Counted from the first letter of the stretch, positions 28,001 to 39,412 are shown. The stretch is DNA of 47,239 bases from Tetrahymena elliotti 4EA (GCA_000231825.2 JH720321.1:956839-1004077), one strand, 5' to 3'. Notes: a model not told the origin generated them from the letters alone. Translations and numbers: made by a program.

Positions 28001-28935
28001 GATTGTATGTAGCTCACTGGGCAATTTTATGAAGAAGGAACACAAATTGCTGTCTACCCAGAACCACATGCACGAACACTTGTCTGGGCAGTATTGGAGT
28101 TACAAGATGTTGGAGAGTTGAAGAATGAGTAATTTGGATCTCTTTGAATACATATAAGTTGTCCGTTCTTCCAGGTATTAATATACTATGGAGCAGTTGG
28201 ATTAATATCATAGCAATTAAAAGAAAGCAAATCACTATTACATTTTCCCTTTACTAAAAATATTTGTTATACATTTTAGACTTAATAAGGGCAAGCACAT
28301 CCTTAAAGCGTGCCTGGCCATTAATAATTAATTGCTTATTCATAGTTCTACGGGCATGATTAAGCCTTAGTTATAATTATATCCATTATATACCTGTTGT
28401 GCCATAAATTGAGTGTTTCTTATGCATAAAGATAAGCTTCAGAATCTTCCATTTTACTTAATTCTGTACTTGCAGAACCGCATATGGAAATGCTGATAAT
28501 ACCAAAAATAAATACGAAAATCATATAGAGCCAAAAAACTGCTCCGCTACAAAGACAATTTGAAAGCATTCTATGAATTCTTGAGAAACTGTCTGGCTTT
28601 TTCATTTGCAGTTCTCTTCTGTCTAAAGCATTTGCAGAAATATAGGATCCTGATTTGCTATTAATTACATTCTATTCTTCATGGGAATTAGAATCATTAT
28701 CTAATCCAGCCATTTCTATTTATCCATCTTCTTTATAATTTCTTATCAGTCCTTCAGAAGGTTATAAAACTGTTTGAGTATTTTAAGCAGTTTTAGGCTC
28801 TTAAGGGTGCTTTGAAGCATTCTTTAATGGAGGTAGAGGAGTACGATTCTTCACTCCTGCCTAGTTATCCTTCAAACCTTTCCCAACACTGCTATAATTT
28901 GGACCTGATTTATTTGAACTAGAAGGCCAGTTCAT
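25046..28935 (-). CDS. Cys-rich four-TM ciliate membrane protein
   Basis: Two exons on the minus strand, 28935-27961 (325 codons) and 26149-25046 (368 with stop), both phase 0, give 692 aa. The start is MNWPSSSNKSG. A Ser/Asn/Pro-rich cytosolic head precedes TM1 at about 135-155 (WLYMIFVFIFGIISISI). A long Cys-rich ectodomain follows, with a WPGTLQGCACP motif that I associate with a ciliate-only surface-protein family. TM2 is at about 471-493, TM3 at about 536-562 and TM4 at about 601-626. The acidic C-tail ends VDEDHLFDDERKK. The only intron is 26150-27960, 1,811 nt, with a GTAATAC donor and a TCAATAG acceptor; this is far longer than any other here. If that join is wrong, the two halves would be separate fragments, but the reading frame and membrane layout favour one gene. 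Confidence 0.8.
26150..27960 (-). other. Exceptionally long intron (1,811 nt) or unremoved insert
   Basis: AT-rich sequence between the two coding blocks of the four-TM gene. Many TGA codons in all frames rule out a long exon. A 12-nt motif (ATTGAGGTTACA) occurs twice, at 26,184 and 26,339. It has no recognisable transposase, RNA gene or nested gene. Confidence 0.7.
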
Positions 28936-30289
28936 AATCTTTAATAATTTATTTATCTAAAACTTAGTTTTTTTATGTATGTATGAATGTATTGTATTGT
29001 ATCGTATTCTCTTCTTTTTTCAAATCTACTTTTCAAACAAAATTAGTTAATAAAAAATATACAAAAATTAATATATTAGTTAGCCCATAAACAAATCAAT
29101 AAGTTAAATGCATCCAATTTAGTTAGTTATTAACACTTTTTTACAATATCTTATTTATAATCAATCTCTTTCAATTCTTTATTTATTTACTATGCATTTT
29201 CAATCATAATCATTATTCTTTCATTCAATATATAAAGATTTAATTAATTGGTTGAATCTGAGTAGTTTTTTTTTTTTACTCCATTCTTTGTAATAACACT
29301 CACCTATCTTTAATTACAATCTCTTTTTTATTTACAAAATTCATTCATTTATTTTATTAAATCCATAAGAATTCATTCAATTACTTTTAAATTATCAAGA
29401 TAAGGAAAATTAATATAAATTGAAAGATTTTAACTTAAAAACAACCAAATTATTAAGGGAGAAAGAACAAATAAATGACCAACCAAATATTTGGTAATCC
29501 AAAAATAATTTAATAAGTAACAAATATTTTATGAAAATTATGTCACAAATTAAAAATCTTTCTAAATTTACTTCATTTCAATTTTTTTCAATTTTAATTC
29601 AAATAAATTGATAAGATTTTTATTATGCTCAATCAACTCTTTTTAGGCCAGTAGAAAACTAAAAGCTTAATTATTTAATTTCCCTTTAAATATAATTAAT
29701 GCTTGATTTGTTCTACAGCACAATAAAATTTACTCACCTTTATGCTAACATAATTTCTAACCTAAAAATTTATTTATTTTTAAAATTAAAACAATTAAAT
29801 TATTATTTTATAAAAAGTAAAAATAGAGGATTTAGTAGTAATTTTAACAAAAAATAAAAATTTTGATTTTGCAATTTTATTAATGAAAAAACTTGAATAA
29901 ATGTTTAATGTTTTAATAAAAGAACAAAAAATTTGATATTTTTTTGAAGTTAAAATTTAATAAAAAATCATAAAACTTATTTTCTTTCAGTAAGGAGTTT
30001 ATTTTAAATAATAATAACTTGCTAAAATATAAGTAAAACTTATTAGCTTGAGGAATTGTTATTTTTTAATAAAATATTTAACATTTTTTTCACAATTATT
30101 TATTTTTTAGTTTTTGAGTGTCTAATATCTTATAGATTAGTATGATTGTAGCTAAAAAAAATTGTTACAAATATTTAAATGTTCTTAAACAAATTATTTT
30201 AGGAAAACCAACTCAAACATTACTTGATATAATATCTATTTTTTTTTGAAATTTTTTTGATCAAAAATAATCAATTTATTTATTATTTA
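28936..30289. other. AT-rich intergenic spacer
   Basis: Upstream of the four-TM gene. It begins with a short GTAT-type simple repeat near 28,977-29,005 and otherwise shows no gene, RNA or repeat family that I can support. Confidence 0.55.
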
Positions 30290-31200
30290 TTATAAAACTA
30301 AATCTACACAATAAAGATTTAAATGTATTTAAATTTATTTAATGATAAAATTCTATTTACATTTTTATGTACTAATTAGTAAAAATTTAATTCATAAAGG
30401 ATGTAATTTATCTTCTAAATTTGATCTGTTAAATAAAATGTATCATATATCTCCCTATTTTTAAAAATAAACTCATTTAAAAATGTTAGTAATTATTTTA
30501 CACAGTGTACAAAAAAAATTATTTAGGTATATTTTCAAAGAAAAATCTTTAAAATATTAATTAAATTATATCTATTTTTTAAATTATTTTCATATTAGAA
30601 AAATCATAATCTTTTTTTATAATTTTTTCTCTCTTGAAAGATAAAGACTTTCATATGCATTAAGAGATTTATCAATAAAATCTTATTTAAATTCGAACTT
30701 TTATGGAATGTTTATAATCAATATAAATCATAGAATTTATCTTTTTATTTAATAAATGATGATATTCCATATGTCTATCTTAAAATAAATAAGTAAATAA
30801 GATTATCATTTAAATGTTAGATTAATTTTGTCAAGAAGTAATATTCTTAGAATTTATAAATCATATTCCTTGCATTTAAAATCTATTTACTATTTTTATT
30901 TTTAATGCAAATAAATGCCAAAAAAATAAATTAACTTACCGGCTAAATAATAAATTAATATTAAAGATTTAAAAATGCTTAAATAGATAATCAATAAAAT
31001 ATTACTAAATTCTTATTTGAATTAAAAATTTTTTAAAATAATTCTAAAAGAATATAATTTATCTTTTAATTTTGATAGGTTAACTCATAATATATCATGC
31101 ATCTACCTATCTTTATACTAATAGATTAAATCCTTATTTGAAAATGAGATAATTTTTTATTAATTGTAATAGATTTAGTAGGTAGGCAGTATTTTAAAAA
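30290..31200. repeat. Degenerate ~325-nt tandem repeat, about three copies
   Basis: Matching landmarks recur at a spacing of about 320-330 nt. AAGA(T/C)TT followed by AATAAAA lies near 30,315, 30,645 and 30,967. The block containing AATTTATCTT, followed by an ATAT/CTATCT-like stretch, lies at 30,405, 30,734 and 31,056. The copies are strongly diverged. No similarity to the left-end repeat is evident to me despite the similar period. Confidence 0.55.
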
Positions 31201-31257
31201 TAAAAAAATGACTTCTTTTTTATATAATATAAAGATTTTAATAGAAAAATCTCTAAG

Positions 31258-32297
31258 ATGAAAAGTGAAGAGAGAGTGCTACTTTATTTAATATTAAAGA
31301 TCTACATATTTGATTAGACAGAAAAAAATGATTACTAAAAAACAATTAGAGAGATTGAATTTAATAAGAATTGGAATAGATCAACAAAAGAGCAAAAAAA
31401 AGACTTGATATAATCAAAAATTATTAGCTATCTTTGATAATTTTTGAATAAAAGTATTAGGTAAACCAAGCAAGCAATCAAAGAAATTAATAAAATAGAG
31501 TTCATAAATAATTTAGCTTCATGAATATCGGAAAGGAAATTTTGTATTGTATCAATAGGTGCATAATTCTTTTATACCTCTCAGTATACATCTACCCATC
31601 ACAAGAATCTAAGTAAAGAATAAGATGCAGCAGAATGAGAGAAATGGCAATTTCAATTATGTCTATTTGTTATTGTTTTGCGGGTATTAATGTATTGTTT
31701 ATATTATACTATATATACCTTATAGTTTATAGTTAGTAAGCATCATTTGAAGTATAGTTAATTATTAAGCTAGATTTTTAGGATGTCTTTATGTTTTTCA
31801 TGCTAAGCATCAATATGATTATCTTAAACTTTGTTTATGATAGCGGTTGTGGTGAATTCTCAGATAGAATGATGAACGTACTTACTATCTATTGGGTCAT
31901 TATTTTGATAAGTGCGTTATTTGGCTACTTTATTTACAAAAAGGTTTTCTAAAGAATTGAGTATTAGTTAAATAATGTAGATTAATAGTTAAATCATAAC
32001 AATATAAACTAGCCATTAATAAATAACAATTATAATAACTAAGCAATCAACCCATATAATAACAATAACAACAACAATAATAATAATAATAACAATAATA
32101 ACAACAACAATATGAGCAACAATATAAATAACAACAACAACAACAACAATAACAACAACAATAATAATAATAATAACAATAATAACAACAACAATATGAG
32201 CAACAATATAAATAACAACAACAACAACAACAATAATAATAACAATAATAATACTAATAATAGAAATGATATAGAATTAGTTTTAATGGATTTATGA
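31258..32297 (+). CDS. Four-TM protein with poly-Asn tail (one frameshift)
   Basis: The frame starts at ATG 31258 (MKSEERVLLYLILKIYIFDQ) and switches at the A8 run 31394-31401. Adding one A there makes 347 codons (346 aa) with no intron. After the switch the protein reads through a charged stretch (ELEQINKRAKKRLDIIKNYQ) into four hydrophobic helices. These are ILYCINRCIILLYLSVYI, AGINVLFILYYIYLIVY, FMFFMLSINMIILNFVY and LTIYWVIILISALFGYFIY. The cytosolic tail is Gln/Asn-rich and ends with a long poly-Asn tract (about 32058-32261) and DIELVLMDL. No family is recognised. If the shift is real, translation could begin only at the later ATG 31521 (MNIGKEILYC), which still keeps all four helices. 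Confidence 0.65.
31394..31401 (+). other. Apparent one-base frameshift in A8 run
   Basis: Upstream of this run a coding-like frame (ATG 31258) runs to TGA at 31435-31437. Downstream a second frame, open since about 31,358 but lacking its own early ATG, continues into the four-TM protein. One extra A would fuse them and makes the total length divisible by three. Confidence 0.5.
32058..32261 (+). repeat. AAT/AAC (poly-Asn) tract with 84-nt duplication
   Basis: Almost pure AAT and AAC codons inside the four-TM gene. A MSNNIN interruption occurs twice, at 32112 and 32196, exactly 84 nt (28 codons) apart, indicating an in-frame segmental duplication within the tract. Confidence 0.92.
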
Positions 32298-33556
32298 TTG
32301 AGTGAAAGTTTTAAAAAATGGGTATTCATAAAAGCCATAAATAAAGGAAGTATAATATTGTTATAAAAATAGAATTTTAATTAATCTAAATTTTTAAATA
32401 ACTTATGGATATTTAACAAAAAAAGAAATCAAAATTATCAATAAAACTAAATTATTTTAAATTAAGTAAATGTAATGTACATATTTAAATAGATTTTGCT
32501 ATGTTTATATAAAAATTATGGATGGATAATAATTGAATGATAGAAATTAAAATTAAAGTAGATTTTATTTGTAAGCAAACAGACTTACTTACATAAATAT
32601 CTATCCCAACAAAACAAAATTGTATAAAATATCATGCTTAATAATATTAATAAATTATTTAATCTGGAATAGATAATTTATAACCTATGTATTTTGTTTC
32701 TTACAAACAAATTTAAGTTTTTTCATCAAATTTATATTTCTGTTATGAAAAGTAAATTTGGTTATTAGTTAAGTTCATTTTTGATAAAAAAAAGGTAAAA
32801 GAAAAATTTCAATCAAAGTATGAAATTCATTTATTTCAATGATACTATACATGATAAAAATACCTTTATTTCTTTCTTTTAACAATAAATAGATTTTTAA
32901 TTGTTAATATTCTTAGAATTAAATTTTTTTTTAACTTTTACTACCTTAATGCTGTATGAAAGAATTTTTTTTTTTTTTTTGAAAAAATGATCTTAAATTT
33001 AATTATCAAAATATTAATCTTTTTCAACTTTTCTGTTGAAAAAACTGATTCTTTTTATTTTATGTAAATTTTTTTCTATAATTTTTAAACAGTTTTTAGT
33101 TTAAATAATTTTTAAACAGTTTTTAGTTTAAATAATGTTTTAAGGTATATCTATCTATTTTTTAAATATCAGAAAATAAACAGTTTTTGCTCTTATTTTA
33201 TATTTTTGGTAAAAAATGGTTTAAATTATGATACAATTTAATAATTTCTCATAGCACAATACTTTTTTATAATATTTTTTTTGTCGATTGCTTGATAAAT
33301 ATTTAAAACTTCATTCAACATGATTATTTTTAAAATTAGTATTGAATCTTTCAAGAAAATTTTAATTAAATTTAAATAGTTTGTTAATTAATTATTTTAA
33401 CTAAAAATTTGTTCAGGAAAGATAGAAATATATTAATTTTTACTTTTTATTTATTAAACAAATCAGAATACACAATAATTATTTCAAATTAAAACATTTT
33501 CAAATACTTAATTATTTTTATTTAATTTATAATATATTTGCTGGTTGTTTGTCTGT
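32298..33556. other. Convergent intergenic spacer
   Basis: 3' ends of the four-TM gene (+) and the DeSI-thioredoxin gene (-) flank this stretch. It contains a perfect 27-nt tandem duplication (33,082-33,135) and a T14-type homopolymer near 32,968, and no coding frame that I trust. Confidence 0.6.
33082..33135. repeat. Perfect 27-nt tandem duplication
   Basis: Two identical 27-nt units, 33,082-33,108 and 33,109-33,135, directly adjacent in a spacer. Confidence 0.95.
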
Positions 33557-34540
33557 TCACTATTATTTTAACTTTTCAGCTAACTTATCAAGATTATTTT
33601 TTAAGTTTACTTGATTGGCTCCTTTCCAGATCTAAGAAATTTCACCATCATAAAGAGTTATAAAGGTAGGAAGGGATTAAATACCAAATTACTAAGAGAT
33701 TTCCTTATTTTTTTCAGTGTTAACAGAAATAAATTTGATATTTGGATAGTCTTCACTATATTAAGCATATATTGGCTTAATTACTTGACAAGGACCACAC
33801 CAGTCAGCGTTAAAATCAATAATTACAGCCTTTTGCCCTTCTACTTTAGTAAAATAATCAATGGTATCAGATACTTCTTCTACTTTTTTCATGTCGACAG
33901 GTTAATGAGCTTGAGAATTAATTTAAGTAAATTTGTTTAGGATATCTGCATTATTTTATCCATTAGGGAAAATTGGAGCTTGTTGCTATTATTGTTATTG
34001 TTGGTTGTTTCCAAAAATTTACTAAGGATTATTAGCACCTTCAAATTAAGCAGGAAAGAGTGCTGATTGACCACTAGCATTGACTACAGATTGTTGCATT
34101 TAGTCTACAAGAGGCTTAATCATTTAACCCATAGGAGTATTTAAAACTTCGTCAGGTAAACCTGTGATGTAATCAGGAATATGCTATCCTGTTAAGAAAT
34201 GAGTGCATTCATCAGTGAAGTTGTTGCAATTATTCTTAAATAAATCATATTTATCCATAGTAAATCTATCTGAAATATCTCTCAAAAATTCAGTGAAGAC
34301 TTCTTCAGGAACTTCAGTCTCTCCTACATCAATTTATTAAACAGGAGTTCCATAGGGAGTTTATTTTGGTAAACCAGAGCAAATACCACCACCAAAATAA
34401 AATTCTTTGCCATAAACAACACAACCAGTGTGCCAAATACCATCAATCTATTTCTAAAGGAACATAGGAGAGAAGACTCTCGCCATACCTCCAGATAAAT
34501 CATACAAATTAACAATTACTCTATGCTTTTGTTCAGCCAT
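33557..34540 (-). CDS. DeSI/PPPDE isopeptidase fused to thioredoxin
   Basis: A single exon encodes 327 aa, from MAEQKHRVIVNLYDLSGG to TGA. Residues 1-150 are a PPPDE (DeSI) peptidase domain: the catalytic His is H37 in GIWHTG, FYFGGGI follows, and the catalytic Cys is C105 in KNNCNNFTDE. This is the same spacing as human DeSI-1, a cysteine isopeptidase that removes SUMO. Residues 151-215 form a Gln/Asn/Pro-rich linker with eight consecutive Gln coded by mixed CAA, TAA and TAG. Residues 216-327 are a thioredoxin domain with the active site WCGPC (C248, C251) and cis-Pro P291 in SLPTF. Both active sites look intact. PPPDE-thioredoxin fusions occur in some eukaryotes, and a redox-linked deSUMOylation or deubiquitination role is inference. 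The gene is transcribed divergently from the neighbouring LRR-like gene. Confidence 0.95.
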
Positions 34541-35242
34541 TTATCTAACCTATTTATTTTATTTGCTTTTATTTTTCAAATGTTTTGGTGAAATCTGAAT
34601 TAATTTTTTAATTTTTTTAAATCTTTTGTTTTTTTTGTTCATCCTTGACATTTAAATAACAAAGTTGCTGATGTTTTTCAAAAAATTTAATTTTGATGCT
34701 ATCTCCTCATTCTAATTAATCTATTCTTTTCATATTATCATTCGATTCTTTTTCTTTTACTAGCTCTCCAGCTCTGTTGTTCCTTTGATATCTATTTATT
34801 TATTTAATAATAACTCAATAACATTGCTTTTTCTGGAAAAAATCACTTCTAACTTCTTAACATTCTTTTAGAATTATTTTTTTTTTTCTACTCTCACATT
34901 TTACATCTAAAAACTGCATTTAGTTACAAATAAAATCGAAATGAAATTTTTTATATTATTTTTAATTAAATCCATCATAAAAATTAAGAATTAGAAACTT
35001 CTGATTAAAAAAATGATTTTAAGAAAAACTGGAAAAAAAACATAAATTATTTCTACTTAATTCTAACAAATTTAAAGTAATGTAAAAACATATCAAAAAT
35101 TTAATAAATGATTGTTTTTTGATTGATTATTTATTAAAACTGATAAGAAATTATTTAAAAATAAACTCACTTTTATATCTTATTTTGAAAAAATAAAGGG
35201 CAAAAAAAAAATAAAGATACAAAAAAAATAGAAAATATCAGC
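34541..35242. other. Divergent promoter region
   Basis: A 702-nt spacer between the starts of the DeSI-thioredoxin (-) and LRR-like (+) genes. Both promoters must lie here, but no specific element can be named. It has A/T runs only. Confidence 0.6.
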
Positions 35243-36790
35243 ATGGGAAACAGAAAATCAATATGTGTAAATCATTAAGAAGAATTAATTTATAATAAAC
35301 CTAAAACAGAATAAAATTCATTCTTTTTTATTAGCTATGGCTTAAAATCTTTGACTAATTATTTAGACAATGTCTAAAACGAAATCAAAATAAATATTGA
35401 TTTTTATGATGAGTAATGTTTTACTAATTTGAAAGAGTAAATAAGTAATATTACAGAAAAAGTGACATCTTTAAGTCTTAAAAGCACATTGTAAACAAAA
35501 TTGATATTTCCAATAGAAGAAATGCTAATTATTTTTAAAAAAATAGCTTAAAAAAATTATTTAAATCTACTAAGTATAAGGTTTGAGTTTATATACTTAA
35601 AGTAAAAAGATTTCTAATAGCTAGTTTAGTATATTAAAGAAATGTCCAATTTAACTATTTTAGATTTGAGACTGAACAATGACTTAATTGATTAATTTTA
35701 GTTTGATTTTTTGAATTGCTAGTCCTTGTGTTTAACAAAAAAAAATAATTTAAAGCAGCTTGACTTGCTATTTAGTTTTAAAAACATTCGTATCAACAAA
35801 TAAAACTTTGAAACACATTTAGATGCCTTTAGTTAACTTACTAGCTTAGAAAATTTTACTATAGCAATAGAAAACACTATCTATTCTGATGCATCTTTGG
35901 ATATAATATATTCGCTGATAAAACATGAGAACTTATAAACAATTTTTATAGACATTTTGTAATAGGATTTTTAAAATGAAAAGAGTGAATGGAAAACAAG
36001 TAATTTTTTAAAGTTTGAAGAGAATAAGAAATATATTACTAAATCAAATCTTAAAAATTTAGAAATTAATAAATTGAGATAAGAGAATAGTCATATTCTT
36101 TTTTCATTAGCATCTAATTTACCTAAACTTTAAACATTAAGTTTAACTTTATTGCCTTAGATGGGTAATAAAGAAAAACCATTTAGAAAGATTTAAGAAT
36201 TCTCCACAAATAAAAAATATTTAGATAATTTGACAATCCAAATTGAATTTTCAATAATGGAGGATTATTTTTATGAGACATCAAGTTATTTTGATTACTT
36301 TGTGGCTAATAGTTTTTAGTTTTTACATTATAATAAGAGATCTTTTTAAAAGAAAAGTAATCATTCAATTGAAAAATATTTGTTAAGCGTGTGCTGGAAC
36401 CAAGTCCAGATAGGAGATGATTCTTCAAACTTTTAGACGATCAAAAAATATCTGGCTAAAAAGACAGTTACAATTGCTTAATATATTGTCTTTCAAAAGA
36501 ATCAAAAATAATTTATGCTTTGCAATCCATAGCTTATTTTCTTAGATCTTTATATGGATTGAATACTGACTATTTTATTTAAATTCTTAAAATTAAAAGA
36601 AAATGAATACTTAAATTTTCAAACTTCTCAAAAATAATAACTTCTAATAACCTTTGAAGCGGAAGATAAAGATAAAAATAAAAATTTGAAGAATAGATTA
36701 TTTAACTCTCACTCTTATTATAGAATAAATTCAATACTTAAAAAAAATACCTAAAAGAATTAATAAACCTAGTAGTTCATTAAATGTTGA
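35243..36790 (+). CDS. Leu-rich-repeat-like protein with N-myristoylation start
   Basis: A single exon encodes 515 aa ending in TGA. It begins MGNRKS, a good N-myristoylation signal (Gly2, Ser6), so membrane attachment is likely. From about residue 70 on, Leu/Ile/Asn periodicity recalls divergent leucine-rich repeats typical of ciliate genomes. Examples are LTILDLRLNNDLI, NLKQLDLLFSFKNI, SLENFTIAIENT, LKNLEINKL and PKLQTLSLTLL. The C-terminal third is less repetitive and Lys/Gln-rich. No catalytic domain is visible. Many Tetrahymena proteins of this kind have a kinase domain in front of the repeats; here nothing precedes them except the short lipid-anchor head. Probable role is as a membrane-bound interaction scaffold (inference). 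Confidence 0.85.
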
Positions 36791-37260
36791 TTAAAAATGT
36801 CAATATTCATTTAAAAGCTGTAAAAATTTATAAAAAAACAATTAATGAATTCAAATAAATATCCTCTAAGATATTTTAATGGTTGAATAATTATTTATTT
36901 CAAGAGATTTATTTAGTAATTTAAATTATAATAAATACTCTCAAATTCGATAAGTTGTTAATCAAATTTATTTTATTTATTTATTTAAAGTAGAAAAATC
37001 CATTTTTTAAAGAATGTTTCCAATAGTGCTTACTTGTTTTGATAAATGATTTGTTAGAAATTAAAATAAAGGTTTATTTTATTGTAAATTTATCAGAAAC
37101 ACTATTAAATAATTTTTAAGAGTGAGTGAATGAATGATTGATAAGATTAGATTAATAGGTATCTTAATCAGTCAGATTTTTTTATCAAAATTAATCTAAG
37201 AAAGAATTAACAAAATTTTAATAGATATTAACTTCAATATAAAAAATATTTAGTTGAAAA
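36791..37260. other. Intergenic spacer upstream of the Rab gene
   Basis: 470 nt of AT-rich sequence between two same-strand genes. It is expected to hold the 3' UTR of the LRR-like gene and the Rab promoter. No gene or repeat is seen. Confidence 0.6.
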
Positions 37261-37968
37261 ATGGATAAAGAAAATAACAGAATATAATCTAACTAGCTTT
37301 AAGCTGGAGTTTTTAATTCTCCACACACCAAGATTGATTTAGTTTTTAAAATAATTTTAATAGGATAATAGAATGTAGGAAAATCTTCTATTCTAAATCA
37401 ATATGTAGATAGGGAGTTTGCAGAGCATTATATGTCAACTATAGGTGTAGACTTTAGATTAAAAACCATAAAAACGAACTCTGGTAAAATAGTGAAGCTA
37501 CAAATATGGGATACAGCTGGTTAAGAGAGATTTGCTGCTTTAACTAATTCCCATTATAAAGGGGCTCACTCCTGTATTTGCGTATATGATATTACTAACC
37601 CTAAGAGTATAGTATCAGCAGAATAATATTTATAAACGACAATAAACATACATGGTATAGATCCTGATTTAATTTATCTAATAGGTAATAAATCTGATTT
37701 AGAAGATTCAAGAAAAATAAGTTAAAAAGAAGGAAAAGATTTAAGCTATAAATATGGAGTTAACTTTTTAGAAACAAGTGCAAAAGATTATTTAAATATT
37801 GATGAGCTATTTGATTAAATGGTGGATCATTTAGTGAGTCTTATAACAAACCCCCAAATACCAAAAAAGCTTTCATAGTTAAATAATGTGAAAATAATAA
37901 ATAAAGACATTATGGTTAAATCGCAAGAAGGAAATGCAAATGGAACACAAAAAAAAGGTTGTTGCTGA
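37261..37968 (+). CDS. Rab-family small GTPase
   Basis: A single exon encodes 235 aa. A 26-residue N-terminal extension precedes the GTPase fold. The P-loop is GQQNVGKSS (35-43). Switch I is [12 protein letters not shown], typical of Rab1/8/10-like proteins. G3 is WDTAGQERF with catalytic Gln88 coded by TAA. G4 is NKSD (143-146) and G5 is ETSAK (171-175). The C-terminus, KKGCC, is a double-geranylgeranylation site, so the protein should cycle on and off membranes and guide vesicle traffic. The P-loop is unusual: Gln-Gln-Asn replaces the common Asp-Ser-Gly, but the G-x4-GKS core is kept. The exact Rab subfamily cannot be fixed by eye; switch I favours the Rab1/Rab8 group, and ciliates also have many private Rabs. 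Confidence 0.96.
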
Positions 37969-39092
37969 ATAAAAATAAAGTTTATTTAAATGAAGTTGAG
38001 AATTAATTCAATTCCTTAACTCAACCAATAACAAATGAAATTATAATATCTTAAAAATTAATAAAAATCTATAAAATGATATTTAAAAGAGTTTATTAAA
38101 ATTATTTCTTTCTGTCTGTCTCTCTATTTATCAATTGCTTGTTTGTTTGGCTATGGAATAATATTCTTTCAGGCTATTTATCATTAATGTCTTTTTATAA
38201 AATATAATTATTATCAAAAACTTTTTTTTCAAATTAAGTAGGGTAAAGAAATAGCCAGATAGATGTAAATAAGTTTGTCTTATTTCTTTTTTAAAGTATT
38301 TACTTTTCTATTCTAACAAAGCTAAATAAGAAAGCTAATCTGAATTAAATAGTCAAAATTATTATCAGATAAAATTAAATCTAAATAAATAATTCTATGT
38401 TGATGAGATCGGAGCTAATAATATTTTTATAAAAATCTACTTTTCAAATAATTGAAAAATTAGCATGGAATAGTAAAATTTAACAAAATAACAAAGTAAT
38501 CTCACCTTTTTTTTACATATTTTTTCTTCTTTTTGGACAAATTTAATTAATATTATGTATTACATTAAATAACACCATAAAAACGAAAAAACAAAAATTT
38601 CTTTAAATTTAGCTATTACTTTAAATTTGTTATGCCTAATCGCAAAATAATTTGAACAGTAAAAATTTTGTTGAAAATTAAAAAGCTAAGCTAAAATAAA
38701 TAGTTTATGAAAGAATTTATCATTTTAAAATTAAATTAATAAAGAAAAAATTGTTTGAAATTAATTGAAAAATTTTGTAGAACGGTTTGGTTTGGTTTGC
38801 ATGAAAATTTGTGTAATTATCTTAAGTCATAGTAATTATTTGTTTTGGTCATATAACTAATTTATGATTTCATTCTTCATATTTGAAATTCATGAAAATT
38901 TTATTCATCATCATAAGTTAATTCATATTTTAATTTAAAAGAAGAGAAAATAAAAACAAATGAAAGAGTCATTTATAAATGTTCATAGTAAAGGTAGTAA
39001 ATGTAAAAGAAGGGTTTACAGGATTAAAATATAAATATCTTATTTATTGTATTGTATTAATTGAAATGATTACTCTTGAGATTGTAGAATAA

Positions 39093-39125
39093 AGGTGGTG
39101 TGTGCGTGTGTGTGGAGGTGATGGG
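39093..39125 (+). repeat. G/T-rich low-complexity patch
   Basis: A GTGTG-type tract with GG doublets, conspicuous in a genome of about 80% AT. It is short and imperfect, and no function can be assigned. Confidence 0.7.
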
Positions 39126-39395
39126 TATTAAATTAATTGTAAATTTATTTTGCTTATTAATATTTGATGTTTTGTTTAAAATAAAGAATTCTTTGTGCTT
39201 ATTAATTAGAACTTTAATAATTTTGGATAGAATTTTGTTAAATTAAAATTAACTTGAATTTATCATTTCAATTTTTCTGCTAAAGCGAATTTCAGATATC
39301 TTTCTTTTTTCTTTCAAAATAGACAACAGAAAAATTTAAATAAGATAGGATAAATGTAATTTGGCATATCATTTTCTTAGTGATAATCTATCGAC

Positions 39396-39412
39396 CAATC
39401 AATCAATCAATC
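39396..39412. repeat. (CAAT)4 microsatellite
   Basis: Four CAAT units plus a final C, directly visible in the Rab/MGN spacer. Confidence 0.9.

Noticed and set aside
28014..28605. Separate small minus-strand ORFs
   Set aside because: 28420-28605 is part of the first exon of the four-TM gene. 28014-28235 is a different frame; in the correct frame this stretch is the Cys-rich ectodomain.
31625..31781. Start at ATG 31625 with a 46-nt intron for the poly-Asn gene
   Set aside because: The phase would work, but another frame runs through without any intron and yields four clean membrane helices, which is simpler.
32039..32338. Minus-strand poly-Leu reading frame opposite the poly-Asn tract
   Set aside because: It is only the antisense of AAT/AAC codons of the plus-strand four-TM gene.
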